Shown: piece after piece, positions 49,889 through 59,161 of the stretch
Layout of the letters: each line of letters starts with the position of its first letter
How positions within the stretch are numbered: the first letter of the stretch is position 1
Assembly: GCA_017432615.1 (NCBI GenBank)
Contig: JAFRIV010000015.1
Location: 1 to 64,000 of the forward strand
DNA from: Oscillospiraceae bacterium
GTDB lineage: Bacteria > Bacillota > Clostridia > Oscillospirales > Oscillospiraceae
DNA: 64,000 nt
Reading direction: 5' to 3'
Translations under genes and position numbers: made by a program
Notes under the pieces: generated by a model
What the model saw: only the letters and a program-made list of their open reading frames with translations
Told to the model about the DNA's origin: nothing
Database searches by the model: none

Positions 49889-51127
49889 TCAATGTGCTTC
49901 CTTCGGGACAATACCTTTCACGGAATCCCTGCGGATCAGCCCCCGGATCTCCAACAAGGTAAGCTGAACAAGCACATCTTTTGCAGGATACAACGTTGTT
50001 TCAATGATCTCCTCTGCACTGGAATGACCGGCGAGAATTGCCAGCATAATCTGCTGCTGTATCTCGCTTAGCGTGGAGATTGCATCTGTTATGTCAATAT
50101 AGCAAGGGCTTTCCTGCTTGTCAAGGCGTTTTTTGGGAGAATCGTTTTCCTTTCTGCCCTTTTTTATCTCTTTTACAGTCTCTGTTTTTGTCTCGTCAGC
50201 TGATGCGGGAGAACCATCGTAAACAGGAAACTTTTCATGGCAGGTTGGATCCAACACGCCGGAAAATGCACTGTCCAGTTCCTCGGCCACTTCCCAACCA
50301 CGGGTAACCAGCTGAGCTCCTTCCCGCAGGAAGCGGATAGTACCGGCGCTTGTTTCACTGTCAGCATTGCCGGGAACGGCGAATATTTCTTTTCCCTGTT
50401 CCAACGCCTCGGCAACAAAGAGCCTGGTCCCGCTTTTTTCCGGTGCTTCCACCACAACGACCCCACAGGAGATGCCGGATGCTATACGGTTTCTGGCCCG
50501 GAAAAACGGTTTCAGGAGCGGCGTACCGGGGGCATATTCCGAAATCAGTGCTCCCTTCAGGCACACGCTGATAGCAAGACGGCTTTTTGCCGCCTCAATC
50601 GGCGTGCCCAGTACGCCGATGCAGACTCCGCCGGCAGCAAGAGCCCCTTCCGCTGCCGCCGCGTCGATTCCCATTGTCAGTCCTGAGACGATGACTGCCC
50701 CGCATTTGCTGAGTTCATAGGCCATACTCCTGCCCATTTTCAGCCCGTATGTGCTGGCCTTTCTGGTGCCAATCACTGCCACAGGCACTTCCTTGTCCAA
50801 CGTCGGCAGATGCCCCTTGACATACAGGGCGGCAGGGGGCGCATAGATCTGCTTCAGGCGCACCGGGTATGCCTCCTCCTCCGGCGTCAGGATCGTAATG
50901 CCCTCCTCTTCGCAGCGCTCCGGAATGATGCGGGCAAGAGTGAGATCCCGTGCCTCAAGAAGAGAGGCATCTCTTTTTGAGATCCCTTCAATTTTTGAAT
51001 AGGCACCTGACGGAGCGTAAAATGCCTCTTTGGGGCTGCCAAACACTTCCAGCAGCACTGATTTAGCCTGCAGACTCACTTCCGGCAGAGAGGAGAGCCA
51101 GAGCCAGTAAAGTGATGTATCCGTCAT
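49889..51127 (-). CDS. dprA: DNA-processing protein DprA
   Basis: About 412 aa; it loads RecA on incoming single-stranded DNA in transformation. The Rossmann-like core is VIGTRKASTYGLKMGRSMAYELSK...VSGLTMGIDAAAAEGAL, and PGNADSETSAGTIRFLREGAQLV follows. A C-terminal winged-helix domain (about 335-412) is preceded by a charged linker. I start at ATG 51127 (MTDTSLYWLWLSSL); an in-frame start 24 bp upstream would overlap trmH more. Whether the host is competent is not shown here. Confidence 0.95.
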   Translation of the reverse strand: MTDTSLYWLWLSSLPEVSLQAKSVLLEVFGSPKEAFYAPSGAYSKIEGISKRDASLLEARDLTLARIIPERCEEEGITILTPEEEAYPVRLKQIYAPPAALYVKGHLPTLDKEVPVAVIGTRKASTYGLKMGRSMAYELSKCGAVIVSGLTMGIDAAAAEGALAAGGVCIGVLGTPIEAAKSRLAISVCLKGALISEYAPGTPLLKPFFRARNRIASGISCGVVVVEAPEKSGTRLFVAEALEQGKEIFAVPGNADSETSAGTIRFLREGAQLVTRGWEVAEELDSAFSGVLDPTCHEKFPVYDGSPASADETKTETVKEIKKGRKENDSPKKRLDKQESPCYIDITDAISTLSEIQQQIMLAILAGHSSAEEIIETTLYPAKDVLVQLTLLEIRGLIRRDSVKGIVPKEAH

Positions 51128-51885
51128 AAGGCCCCCCGTTTCATCTCCCACATCAGGATAGAAGCCGCTACGGAAGCATTCAAAGATTCGCTTTCCGGAT
51201 TCATCGGAATAATCACTTCTTCATTACACAGACCGATCATCTCTCGGGTAAGTCCTCGCCCTTCGCTGCCTACCGCAACAGCGCAGCGGGAAAGATCCGC
51301 CTCCAGCACTGATTTTGCTCTTTCCGACAACACTGCCCCGTAGAGGGGCATGTCCCACTGCCGGAGAGTGGCTGTGAGTTCGTCCAAAGTGAAAACGGCG
51401 ACATGTTGGCGAAAGATTGCTCCCATGGTCGCGCGCACTGTTTTGGGGGAATAGACGTCCGCACAGGCGCCACAGAGGATCACACGGTCGATTCCCAGCG
51501 CGTTGGCCGTCCGTATCACAGTGCCGATATTTCCCGGGTCCTGAACGTTTTCAAGGACCATCACCTGCTCGGGTACCCTTTTTTCTTCCCTTTTTGGCAT
51601 CCGCACCGCAAAAAGCGGGCCAGGGCTGTTGACCAGGGGCGAGGCATAGTCAAAAAGTTCCGCGGGGGCTGCTGCCTGCCGGCAGGAAAAGGCCTTCTGC
51701 AGGTTCTCATCCGGCTTTGTTTTCCAGAGGATGGACGTAACCTCACAGCCGGCATGCAGTGCCTCTGCGAGGAACTTTACACCATCGCACAGGAATTCTT
51801 CCCGTTCCCTGCGATAGGCGGCATCCTTTGCCAGGGCGCGGAGCGCTGTGATCTCCGGATTTTTTCTGGAAGTAATGATTTCCAT
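51124..51885 (-). CDS. TrmH/SpoU family RNA methyltransferase
   Basis: 253 aa. SPOUT methyltransferase of the RlmB/TsnR group, which methylates ribose of rRNA or tRNA. N-terminal substrate-binding domain (ITSRKNPEITALRALAKDAAYRREREEFLCDG), then knot motifs LENVQDPGNIGTVIRTANALG, VGSEGRGLTREM and IPMNPESESLNASVAASILMWE. Precise target unknown. Overlaps dprA by 4 bp. Confidence 0.94.
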   Translation of the reverse strand: MEIITSRKNPEITALRALAKDAAYRREREEFLCDGVKFLAEALHAGCEVTSILWKTKPDENLQKAFSCRQAAAPAELFDYASPLVNSPGPLFAVRMPKREEKRVPEQVMVLENVQDPGNIGTVIRTANALGIDRVILCGACADVYSPKTVRATMGAIFRQHVAVFTLDELTATLRQWDMPLYGAVLSERAKSVLEADLSRCAVAVGSEGRGLTREMIGLCNEEVIIPMNPESESLNASVAASILMWEMKRGAL

Positions 51886-51905
51886 ATCTCTCTCCTTGTC
51901 TCAGC

Positions 51906-53297
51906 TCACTTGAACCGCTCTGCAAGTTTTGTTACTTCTACATTCAGCATCTCGGAGAGTTTCTGTGCCGGCATTATATTGCCGGTTCCCTCTGTCAGAC
52001 GATTGGAAATATACCGGAAGGAAGATCCTTCTCCCGGCATCACCGTCAACTCATGGCGGAAAGCCCTGTCGGTTCCATACCAGGCATTCACGGCATCCAC
52101 AACCATTGTGATGGAGCCGTCGGAATTATAGGTATAGCTTACGACCTCCGGTTTTGGGGTGCGCGGTGTCACATTATAATAGTCTCTGTCATATCCCAGG
52201 AAGAAATATCCCCCCAGAGAACGGCTATAGTCAGATGCATTGCGCAGCGCCGTTTTATCGATCCGGAAATAACTGCTGACGTTGTTTTCAAAGATATCCT
52301 GGGGGATCAGATAAAGCTTTGTGCCGCCCACCGCCCTGTAATACTGCCGCACGTTGTAGGAGGAAAGCATATCCGTCCCGTTGTACATACCGAAGATATA
52401 GGCATAAAGGCTGTTAAAATCGATGGGAGCAAAATTCGGCTCCGTCCAGTTGGTGATAAAGAGATTATTCTCCAGATATCCGATAGGCTCAATATAGCGT
52501 TGACACAGCGCCTTTGCCTCTGCATCCATCGGCAGCACCCGCACCATGACATAGGCATCGGTATTGGCTCGCTGATTTTCATCAAAGTCGGAAGTATCGC
52601 GGGTATAGATCAGCCATCCCTTGGAAGTATAACGGACCGAACCCACCGCATACCTCCCGGCGGAATAGAAGCGAATCGATCCGTCGTCGTTCCAGGCAGC
52701 GGAGGTAGAATACAGATGCCAGCGACCGCTCTCGCGGGAGAGCATGAAGGCGCTGAGGTGACCGTCGGGATAGATGTTGATATAGCTTCCATTGACGTCA
52801 TCCGTGCGAAGCACCGCATCATTTCCGAAAGCGTCCAACACGGCATAAGCGCGCATATTGTGCTCCCCGTTACTGTCGCGAGCCGGATACCCTGCATTTC
52901 CGATTGCAATCAGCATCTCCTCCACACTTTGATAGGAAAGCGTGACATTCCATGCCGTCCCCTTGTCCGCCTTCAGATAGACCTCCCGGCAGGCATCACA
53001 GGCCGTGGTAAGTCTCGCCTGCAGAAGTGTCATCATGGCGTCATTTCCGGTGAGGCTGTTGTATGCCTCTTCCACATACGCCTGTCCGTCCGATAATTCC
53101 ACGCCTGTATCTGCCGAAGCCTCTCCCGGAGCAGCTGCCGGAATGTGGATTACTCCGTCGTCTGTCTGCGTGATCTCCACGATTTTGCCGTCAATGACTT
53201 CATAGTGAAGTCCTGTATCCTTCTTCTTTCCACAACCAGTCAGGAACAGGCTTATCGTCAAGAGAGAGAGGGCACAGACTATCCTGTATCTCATCAT
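51906..53297 (-). CDS. Lipoprotein of unknown function
   Basis: About 463 aa from ATG 53297. The signal ends with lipobox LTGC, giving a lipid-anchored cysteine near residue 22. The mature part starts with a short acidic segment (DGKIVEITQTDDGVIHIP) and is rich in Tyr, Asn and Asp without cysteines or repeats. I cannot assign a domain. It lies between rsmA and trmH in the same direction (20-bp gaps), an odd place for a surface protein. An upstream start at 53351 is less likely; GAAGGATC precedes the chosen one. Confidence 0.88.
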   Translation of the reverse strand: MMRYRIVCALSLLTISLFLTGCGKKKDTGLHYEVIDGKIVEITQTDDGVIHIPAAAPGEASADTGVELSDGQAYVEEAYNSLTGNDAMMTLLQARLTTACDACREVYLKADKGTAWNVTLSYQSVEEMLIAIGNAGYPARDSNGEHNMRAYAVLDAFGNDAVLRTDDVNGSYINIYPDGHLSAFMLSRESGRWHLYSTSAAWNDDGSIRFYSAGRYAVGSVRYTSKGWLIYTRDTSDFDENQRANTDAYVMVRVLPMDAEAKALCQRYIEPIGYLENNLFITNWTEPNFAPIDFNSLYAYIFGMYNGTDMLSSYNVRQYYRAVGGTKLYLIPQDIFENNVSSYFRIDKTALRNASDYSRSLGGYFFLGYDRDYYNVTPRTPKPEVVSYTYNSDGSITMVVDAVNAWYGTDRAFRHELTVMPGEGSSFRYISNRLTEGTGNIMPAQKLSEMLNVEVTKLAERFK

Positions 53298-53316
53298 ACC
53301 CACTGATCCTTCAATC

Positions 53317-54177
53317 TTATTGTTTTGAAAGCAGATTGGAAAGTTGCGCAAAGTCCTTCACGGCGAGGGCCTCCCCGCGGATCTGCCCGTCCAGCCCCAG
53401 GGTTTCCAGCGCTTTCGCCACTGTCTCCCGGGATACGCCGGGTATCTGAGAGGAAAGAGCATTGACCAGCGTCTTTCTCCGCTGGTTGAAAGCTGCGCGC
53501 ACCACAGTGAAAAAGAGCTTTTCATCCTGTACTTCCGCAGGCGGCGTCTCCCGCAGCCCAAGCCGGATCACAGTGGAAGTCACCTTCGGTTGAGGCACAA
53601 AACAGGACGGCGACACATCAAACAGCAGTTCCGGTACCGTGCGCCACTGCATCAGGATCCCGAAAGCACTGTAATCGCTCTCCCCTGCCGAAGCGCAGAT
53701 CCGCCGCGCCACCTCCTGCTGGATCATCACCGTAATATTCGCAAAGCATTTCATCTCTGTAAGCTTCGTCAGAATAGGAGATGTAATATTATACGGCAGA
53801 TTGGCACAGACGACAGGCTGCAGACCACGGGAGAGGAATTCTTCTTCCACCAGTGCCTGCAGATCCATCTTCAGTGCATCACCGAAAACCACTTCCACAT
53901 TTTCACAGCCTGCAAGTGTCTGCGAGAGCACCGGCATCAGTCTTCTGTCCAGTTCCACAGAAACAACGCGCCCGGCAAGGCGGCTGAGAGGGACTGTGAG
54001 GCAGCCGATCCCCGGCCCGATCTCCAACACCCCGGTACTTCTGTTGGGGGCTGCCGCTTCCGCGATCTTATCAGGCACCCAGGCGGCCGTCAGAAAATTC
54101 TGGCCCAGCGATTTGGTAAAATGAAACCCGTGCAGAGAGAGCAGCGCCCGGATTTCCTGATAGTCTGTAAGTTTCAT
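53317..54177 (-). CDS. rsmA: 16S rRNA dimethyladenosine transferase
   Basis: 286 aa (KsgA). Dimethylates two adjacent adenines in the 3' end of 16S rRNA. SAM motif LEIGPGIGCLTVPLS, catalytic NLPYNITSPIL, and C-terminal FNQRRKTLVNALSS. Opening KSLGQNFL typical of the family. Overlaps the trmD-GNAT gene by 4 bp. Confidence 0.97.
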   Translation of the reverse strand: MKLTDYQEIRALLSLHGFHFTKSLGQNFLTAAWVPDKIAEAAAPNRSTGVLEIGPGIGCLTVPLSRLAGRVVSVELDRRLMPVLSQTLAGCENVEVVFGDALKMDLQALVEEEFLSRGLQPVVCANLPYNITSPILTKLTEMKCFANITVMIQQEVARRICASAGESDYSAFGILMQWRTVPELLFDVSPSCFVPQPKVTSTVIRLGLRETPPAEVQDEKLFFTVVRAAFNQRRKTLVNALSSQIPGVSRETVAKALETLGLDGQIRGEALAVKDFAQLSNLLSKQ

Positions 54178-55457
54178 AGTATTTTCTCAAATGCCTGGCG
54201 GTGCGGATCATGCCCCGGCTCCGTGCTGACAAGGACATTGCCTCGAAAAGCAAACCCTTCATTGAGGAGAAGGCTGCGCATCCCCTTGTTTTTTCGATGG
54301 GTATCTGTACGTACAGAGTCGAAACCGCCGCTGCAGGCAATCTCCTCCACCTGCTTCAGCAGAAAGCGCGAGATGCCAGAACCGCGATATTTCGCCAGGA
54401 GCGCCGCTCGGTGCAACACACAGTAATGTCCGGTTTCACAAGCCCATTTCCCGTCCGTCAAGGCGTCATACTCCGCCTGATGGCTGCCAGAGAGAGTAAA
54501 AACCCCTGCAGCTTCCTCGCCGTGAAAGATCAGATAGCACTCCCCCCGATCAATATCTGCAGAAAAATCCTTTTCCGTGGGATAATCCCCCTGCCACTGA
54601 TCGATCCGCCGCTGAGCCAGGATCCGGCGGGCATCGGAGACAATCTGAAGAATCACCGGTAAGTCTTCCACCCGTGCTGTACGGCAGGATAGCGCCTCCG
54701 TCAGTGGAAAACGAAGAGCATCCCGTTCGATTTCCTGCAGAATCATTCTGTCCTCTTTCAAGGAAAAGTCCGCTTTTTGATACAGATCCGGGCGCTTGTC
54801 CCGGGTACGCAGGATCTGCTGCTTCCGCCGCCAGTGGGTAATCTTCGCATGATCCCCGTTTAAAAGCACTTCCGGCACATGTCGCCCTTCCCACACTTCC
54901 GGGCGGGTATACTGTGGATATTCCAAAAGTCCGTCCCAGTGGCTTTCGTCGGTATAACAGGCTTCATCAGAAAGAACTCCCGGCACCAAACGGCAGACGG
55001 CATCAGACACCGCCATAGCTGCAATTTCTCCACCAGTGAGAACAAAATCTCCTAGAGAGATTTCTTCATCCACACATGCCTCCACAAACCGCTCATCCAC
55101 CCCTTCATAATGCCCGCAGACCAGAACAAGATGGTCATATTCCCGCTGCAGGCGTTTGGCCGTTTCCTGGGTAAATGGTTGACCCTGAGGGGAGAGATAG
55201 ATGACACGGCTTTTCCTCTCTCCGGCTGATTTCATCACCGCATCCAGGCATTTTTTCAGGGGCTGGGCCATCATTACACAGCCCCAGCCGCCGCCGTAGG
55301 GATAGTCGTCCACCTGGCACTGCCTGTTCTCGGTATAATCCCGGATCTGTACACAGTTGATCTCGATCAGACCTTTCGCCGCTGCCCTGCCGAGGATACT
55401 TTCATGTAAAACGGTATGTACTGAGGACGGAAAAAGCGTCAGAATATCGATCCTCAT
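54174..55457 (-). CDS. trmD: TrmD tRNA m1G37 methyltransferase fused to a GNAT acetyltransferase
   Basis: 427 aa against about 245 for TrmD. Residues 1-245 are TrmD, which protects the reading frame by methylating G37: DDYPYGGGWGCVM, LSPQGQPFTQETAKRL, GHYEGVDERF, SLGDFVLTGGE and EYPQYTRP. From about residue 258 a GNAT domain follows (ARVEDLPVILQIVSDARR...GECYLIFHGEEAAGVFTL...YRGSGISRFLLKQVEEIA...LLLNEGFAF), with the acetyl-CoA loop in KYRGSGIS. No stop or shift separates them. In TrmD the usual GGGAGMVM is GGGWGCVM. The role of the added domain is unknown. Confidence 0.94.
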   Translation of the reverse strand: MRIDILTLFPSSVHTVLHESILGRAAAKGLIEINCVQIRDYTENRQCQVDDYPYGGGWGCVMMAQPLKKCLDAVMKSAGERKSRVIYLSPQGQPFTQETAKRLQREYDHLVLVCGHYEGVDERFVEACVDEEISLGDFVLTGGEIAAMAVSDAVCRLVPGVLSDEACYTDESHWDGLLEYPQYTRPEVWEGRHVPEVLLNGDHAKITHWRRKQQILRTRDKRPDLYQKADFSLKEDRMILQEIERDALRFPLTEALSCRTARVEDLPVILQIVSDARRILAQRRIDQWQGDYPTEKDFSADIDRGECYLIFHGEEAAGVFTLSGSHQAEYDALTDGKWACETGHYCVLHRAALLAKYRGSGISRFLLKQVEEIACSGGFDSVRTDTHRKNKGMRSLLLNEGFAFRGNVLVSTEPGHDPHRQAFEKIL

Positions 55458-55461
55458 CGCA

Positions 55462-55947
55462 TCACATTCCTTCTATCAGGGAAGCGGTAATCATACCGTT
55501 TTCCAGATCCACTTTTTTAATGAAGGCTGGCACTGCCGGGATCAGGATCTCCCGGTCACCTCGCACCGTGTAGAGGGGGGCAGAAGGCGTCTCATCGATC
55601 CTTTCCAGAACACCGATCTCGTTTCCCTCCTCATCCAGCACCCGCATACCGATTAACTCACAGAAAAAGTATCCCCCCTCCGGCAGGCGTGCATCTTCCC
55701 TGGCAATAGAAACAACCGTGTTTTTCAGTGCCATTGCGGCGTTGAGATCTTCCACCCCCTCCAGGCGTACAAGAAGAAAACTCTTCTGTACACGTGCAGA
55801 AAGGACTTTGACTTCGTTTCCGCTGATATAATAGCGCCGAAACCCTTTCATAAAAGAAGGACTGTCAAGCCAGACTTCAATTTTAACTTCACCGAAAACA
55901 CCGTGAGTATTGACAATCTTTCCGGCTTCAATATACTGGTGGATCAT
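55462..55947 (-). CDS. rimM: Ribosome maturation factor RimM
   Basis: 161 aa. Binds S19 and assists 30S head assembly. N-terminal RimM domain (AGKIVNTHGVFGEVKIEVWLDSP) and PRC barrel (FFCELIGMRVLDEEGNEIGVLERI). First gene of the long minus-strand array; rpsP and ffh, often before it, are not here. GGAGACCGGT before the ATG is a modest binding site. Confidence 0.95.
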   Translation of the reverse strand: MIHQYIEAGKIVNTHGVFGEVKIEVWLDSPSFMKGFRRYYISGNEVKVLSARVQKSFLLVRLEGVEDLNAAMALKNTVVSIAREDARLPEGGYFFCELIGMRVLDEEGNEIGVLERIDETPSAPLYTVRGDREILIPAVPAFIKKVDLENGMITASLIEGM

Positions 55948-55978
55948 ACCGGTCTCCTACTCATAATAATACTATTAT

Positions 55979-56007
55979 ATTTTATCATGAATCCCTCTGT
56001 ATCGCAA
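55979..56007 (-). promoter_or_regulatory. Promoter of the rimM-trmD array
   Basis: Minus strand TTGCGA (56002-56007), a 17-bp spacer and TAAAAT (55979-55984), 32 bp before rimM. Confidence 0.65.
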
Positions 56008-56100
56008 GTGATTTCCTCACCCCCAGAAAGCACACTTTTTTTCATTTCCAGTCAGATCCAATAAGATATTGAATGACAGAATAAAATGCAAATTTAATGG

Positions 56101-56129
56101 TTGCATAAGAGAGGCGGTTCGTGTATAAT
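56101..56129 (+). promoter_or_regulatory. Promoter of the EF-G-like gene
   Basis: TTGCAT (56101-56106), a 17-bp spacer and TATAAT (56124-56129), 67 bp before the start. Divergent from the rimM promoter in a 248-bp gap. Confidence 0.8.
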
Positions 56130-56195
56130 TAGACGGACATGCATTAAAACAGGTAAGTTTTTACCTTGCTATTATTAAAGAGAGGAAAGCAACCT

Positions 56196-58193
56196 ATGGA
56201 AACCAAAAACATTCGTAACATTGCCCTGATGGGGCATGGAAACAGCGGCAAAACCAGCCTTGCAGAAAGCATGCTGTTTATCACCGGCGCCATTGACCGC
56301 CAGGGAAAGGTCGCCGACGGGAACACCGTCTGTGACTATGACGCGGAAGAAATCAGCCGTCAGATCTCCATTGCCACTTCTATTGCCCCCATCAGCTTCG
56401 CAGGCAAAAAGATCAACGTGCTGGACACCCCGGGCTTTTTTGATTTTGCCGGCGATGTGCTTTGCGCCATCCGCGCAGTAGAAGCAGGGATGATCCTCTG
56501 CACGGCAAAGGATGGACTTTCTGTCGGAGCTGACCGCTGCTGGAAGTATCTGAAGGCCGCTGACAAGCCGGTTATGTTCTGCATCTCCAAGACCAGTGAA
56601 GAACATGGCGATTACCATAAGGTTCTGGAAGCACTGAAGGGCAAATACGGCTCCATCGTATGTCCCGTAACGATCCCGACCAGTGACGGCAAAGGCGTAA
56701 TCGACCTTGTGCATAACATCTGCTATACCACCAACGGTGCAAAGACTGCAAAGGGCCCTGTGCCTGCAGCAGACGCCGGCCAGGTGGAGGAGATGCGTGC
56801 AGAGCTGATGGAAGCAGCCGCAGGTGCCACGGAAGAACTGATGGAAAAGTTCTTTGAAAATATGGAACTGGATGAGAAGGATATCATTGAAGGGCTGAAA
56901 GTCGGCGTTGCAGAACGCGCTGTAGTGCCTGTTTTCGCAAGCGACGCCATGACGAATGTCGGTACGGAAGCCATTCTCCAGGGCATCAGCGACTACTGCC
57001 CGATCCCGGAAGAGAAGGCAGAGCCGGTTGTGGGCTTTGTGTTCAAGACGATCTCCGACAAGTTCGGCAAGTACAGCCTTTTGAAAGTAATGTCCGGAAA
57101 GATCAGCAACGGCATGAGCCTGCGCAATGTGCGTGCTTCTTCCAACGATAAACTGGGCCGTCTGTATACCATGACCGGCAAGAAGACCGTTGAAGTGGCC
57201 GACGCCTGCTGCGGTGACATTGTTGCAGTCGGCAAGATGGACTGGAAGACCGGAGACACGGTTACCGATTCCAGGGAAGACATTGAACTGCCGGCAATCG
57301 AAGTTCCCGAACCGATGTATTCCATGGCAATTTCCCCGAAGACGAAAGGCCAGGACGACAAGGTCGCGGCCGGGCTTGCAAAGCTGAACGAGGAAGACAT
57401 TTCCTTCACACTGGTCAACAATCCCGAGACGCACCAGATGGTCATTTCCGGCGCGGGCGACATTCAGATCGCTGTACTGTGCAGCAAGCTGAAGAACCTC
57501 TATAATGTTGAGACGGATCTTCTGCCTGCACGCGTTGCCTACCGTGAAAAGATCAAGAGCAAGGTGGAAGCCCACGGCCGCCACAAGAAGCAGTCCGGCG
57601 GCAGCGGTCAGTTCGGTGATGTGTGGATCCGCTTTGAACCCCAGGAAGAGCAGGATGATATGATCTTTGCAGAAGAGGTATTCGGCGGAAGCGTTCCGAA
57701 AAACTTCTTCCCGTCGGTTGAAAAAGGCCTGCGCAACGCTGTACAGAGGGGTGTACTTGCCGGCTATCCTCTGGTCGGACTCAAGGCTACCCTTTACGAC
57801 GGCTCTTACCACCCGGTCGACTCCAACGATATGGCCTTCCAGACGGCTGCCCGCCTTGCCTATCAGGACGGCATCCCCAAGGCAAAACCGACGATCCTTG
57901 AGCCGATTGGCCAGCTGTTTGTTACGATTCCGGATGAATTCCAGGGGGCCATCATCGGCGATATCAACTCCAAGCGCCGCGGCACGATGATGGGTTCCAT
58001 GCCGGCAGACGACGGCATGACGACGATCGAAGCCGAAGTGCCCATGGCAGAAATGAGCACCTATACGATCGATCTGCGGTCCATGACGCAGGGCAGCGGC
58101 ACCTTCACCTGCAAGTTCGTGCGCTATCAGGAAGCACCGGGCAATGTACAGGAAAAGGTTATTGCCGAGGCAAAGGCTCAGGAAGAGGAATAA
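56196..58193 (+). CDS. EF-G-like translational GTPase with degenerate G4 motif
   Basis: 665 aa. Domains follow EF-G: G domain, beta barrel II, III, IV (tip HGRHKKQSGGSGQFGDVW) and V. G1 GHGNSGKTS (13-21) and G3 DTPGFFDF (77-84) are normal. The G4 motif, NKxD in EF-G, reads SKTS (131-134), losing the aspartate that selects guanine. The G2 loop is DAEEISRQISI as in clostridial EF-G paralogues rather than RGITI. Standing alone and not with rpsL-rpsG-tuf, it is probably a paralogue and not the main EF-G. ATG at 56196 has AGAGGAAAG upstream. Strong promoter and terminator suggest good expression. Confidence 0.93.
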   Translation: METKNIRNIALMGHGNSGKTSLAESMLFITGAIDRQGKVADGNTVCDYDAEEISRQISIATSIAPISFAGKKINVLDTPGFFDFAGDVLCAIRAVEAGMILCTAKDGLSVGADRCWKYLKAADKPVMFCISKTSEEHGDYHKVLEALKGKYGSIVCPVTIPTSDGKGVIDLVHNICYTTNGAKTAKGPVPAADAGQVEEMRAELMEAAAGATEELMEKFFENMELDEKDIIEGLKVGVAERAVVPVFASDAMTNVGTEAILQGISDYCPIPEEKAEPVVGFVFKTISDKFGKYSLLKVMSGKISNGMSLRNVRASSNDKLGRLYTMTGKKTVEVADACCGDIVAVGKMDWKTGDTVTDSREDIELPAIEVPEPMYSMAISPKTKGQDDKVAAGLAKLNEEDISFTLVNNPETHQMVISGAGDIQIAVLCSKLKNLYNVETDLLPARVAYREKIKSKVEAHGRHKKQSGGSGQFGDVWIRFEPQEEQDDMIFAEEVFGGSVPKNFFPSVEKGLRNAVQRGVLAGYPLVGLKATLYDGSYHPVDSNDMAFQTAARLAYQDGIPKAKPTILEPIGQLFVTIPDEFQGAIIGDINSKRRGTMMGSMPADDGMTTIEAEVPMAEMSTYTIDLRSMTQGSGTFTCKFVRYQEAPGNVQEKVIAEAKAQEEE

Positions 58194-58212
58194 TTCAACC
58201 AACAAACAACAC

Positions 58213-58241
58213 AAAGGGGCGATTCAAATCGCCCCTTTTTT
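58213..58241 (+). terminator. Terminator of the EF-G-like gene
   Basis: GGGGCGAT / ATCGCCCC with a short loop, followed by six T; the next gene starts six bases later. Confidence 0.9.
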
Positions 58242-58246
58242 GAACT

Positions 58247-59071
58247 ATGATGAATCAGAGTAAAATAACGACGCTGAAAAACTTCATGTGGGCTGCCGGG
58301 ATCGTGGTTTCGATTGCATTTGTGGCAATCGGGCTGATTTTTGCCATGTTCCACCGGTATACACTGCCAAAATCAAATACGGATGAAGGCTTGAATGCAG
58401 CAAGCGGGCAGGAGCAGGATCTGTCTTCCGGTGCGCTGGGAAGCGGGATCGCACGAGGAGAACTGACCATTCTGGCGGAGACAGACGATGCCGGTGAGAT
58501 TTATGCCAACTCGCTGGTATATCTGACAGACAGCACCTATATCGGACTTCGGGATCTGAATCTGGTGGAGACCAACCAGGTATGGGGAAGCCCGACGGGC
58601 AGCCTTCGTATGGCTAACCTGCCTACCGCTGTCATAAAATTCCCGAATGATGGAAGCGAGATCTCTCCTGCCAGTGCCGCAATGATCTCCAAACCGCCGG
58701 TGCTGGTGCTTGCCATCGGGATGGACGGGCTTGCAGATGTGGATGAAAACACCTTTATCACCAACTATGACAACCTGATCCATGAAATCAAAGCGGCAAG
58801 CCCTGATACGATCATTGTCTGCTGCGGGCTGCCGTCGGTGATCCCCGGATATACCGGCAGCGACGGACTGACTGTAAATATCGTCAGCGACGGAAACGAC
58901 TGGGTACAGATGGTTTGCCGTGATACAGGGTCTTACTTTCTGGACGTGCAGGAGGCTGTAAGTGAAGGCGTGCAGCTGCTGACGCGTTTTGCTTCCTCAA
59001 ACGGGAAGACGCTGAACCGCAACGGGCTGGAAGAATTTCTCAGCTATATCCGTACACACGCTGTACCGTAG
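58247..59071 (+). CDS. Membrane-anchored SGNH-like protein
   Basis: 274 aa. One N-terminal membrane helix (about residues 14-34) and an extracellular domain. The segments YLTDSTYIGLRDL, VLVLAIGMDGLADVDENTFITNYDNLIHEIKAASPDTIIVCCGLPSV and the C-terminal NRNGLEEFLSYI follow the order of SGNH/GDSL esterases, with serine in block I. Blocks III and V are changed: GMDG instead of GxND, and no D-x-x-H near the end. It is probably not a normal esterase. The start has no good binding site and lies just after a terminator, so a weak or uncommon promoter must exist. Confidence 0.7.
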   Translation: MMNQSKITTLKNFMWAAGIVVSIAFVAIGLIFAMFHRYTLPKSNTDEGLNAASGQEQDLSSGALGSGIARGELTILAETDDAGEIYANSLVYLTDSTYIGLRDLNLVETNQVWGSPTGSLRMANLPTAVIKFPNDGSEISPASAAMISKPPVLVLAIGMDGLADVDENTFITNYDNLIHEIKAASPDTIIVCCGLPSVIPGYTGSDGLTVNIVSDGNDWVQMVCRDTGSYFLDVQEAVSEGVQLLTRFASSNGKTLNRNGLEEFLSYIRTHAVP

Positions 59072-59100
59072 ATAACGGGACAGAAAAACGATACAGATAG

Positions 59101-59141
59101 TTTTCAAGGGCTGTGAAGAATGCCTTCACAGCCCTTGAAAA
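59101..59141. terminator. Bidirectional terminator between convergent genes
   Basis: A perfect 18-bp stem (59101-59118 and 59124-59141; core CAAGGGCTGTGAAG) with a five-base loop and T-rich flanks on both sides. Confidence 0.88.
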
Positions 59142-59161
59142 ATTTTTTTGTTTGGTCAGAC

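Noticed and set aside
56175..58214. A 679-codon open frame antisense to the EF-G-like gene
   Set aside because: It mirrors a highly codon-biased gene on the other strand, has no ribosome site and its sequence shows no domain. Long antisense frames are common opposite such genes.
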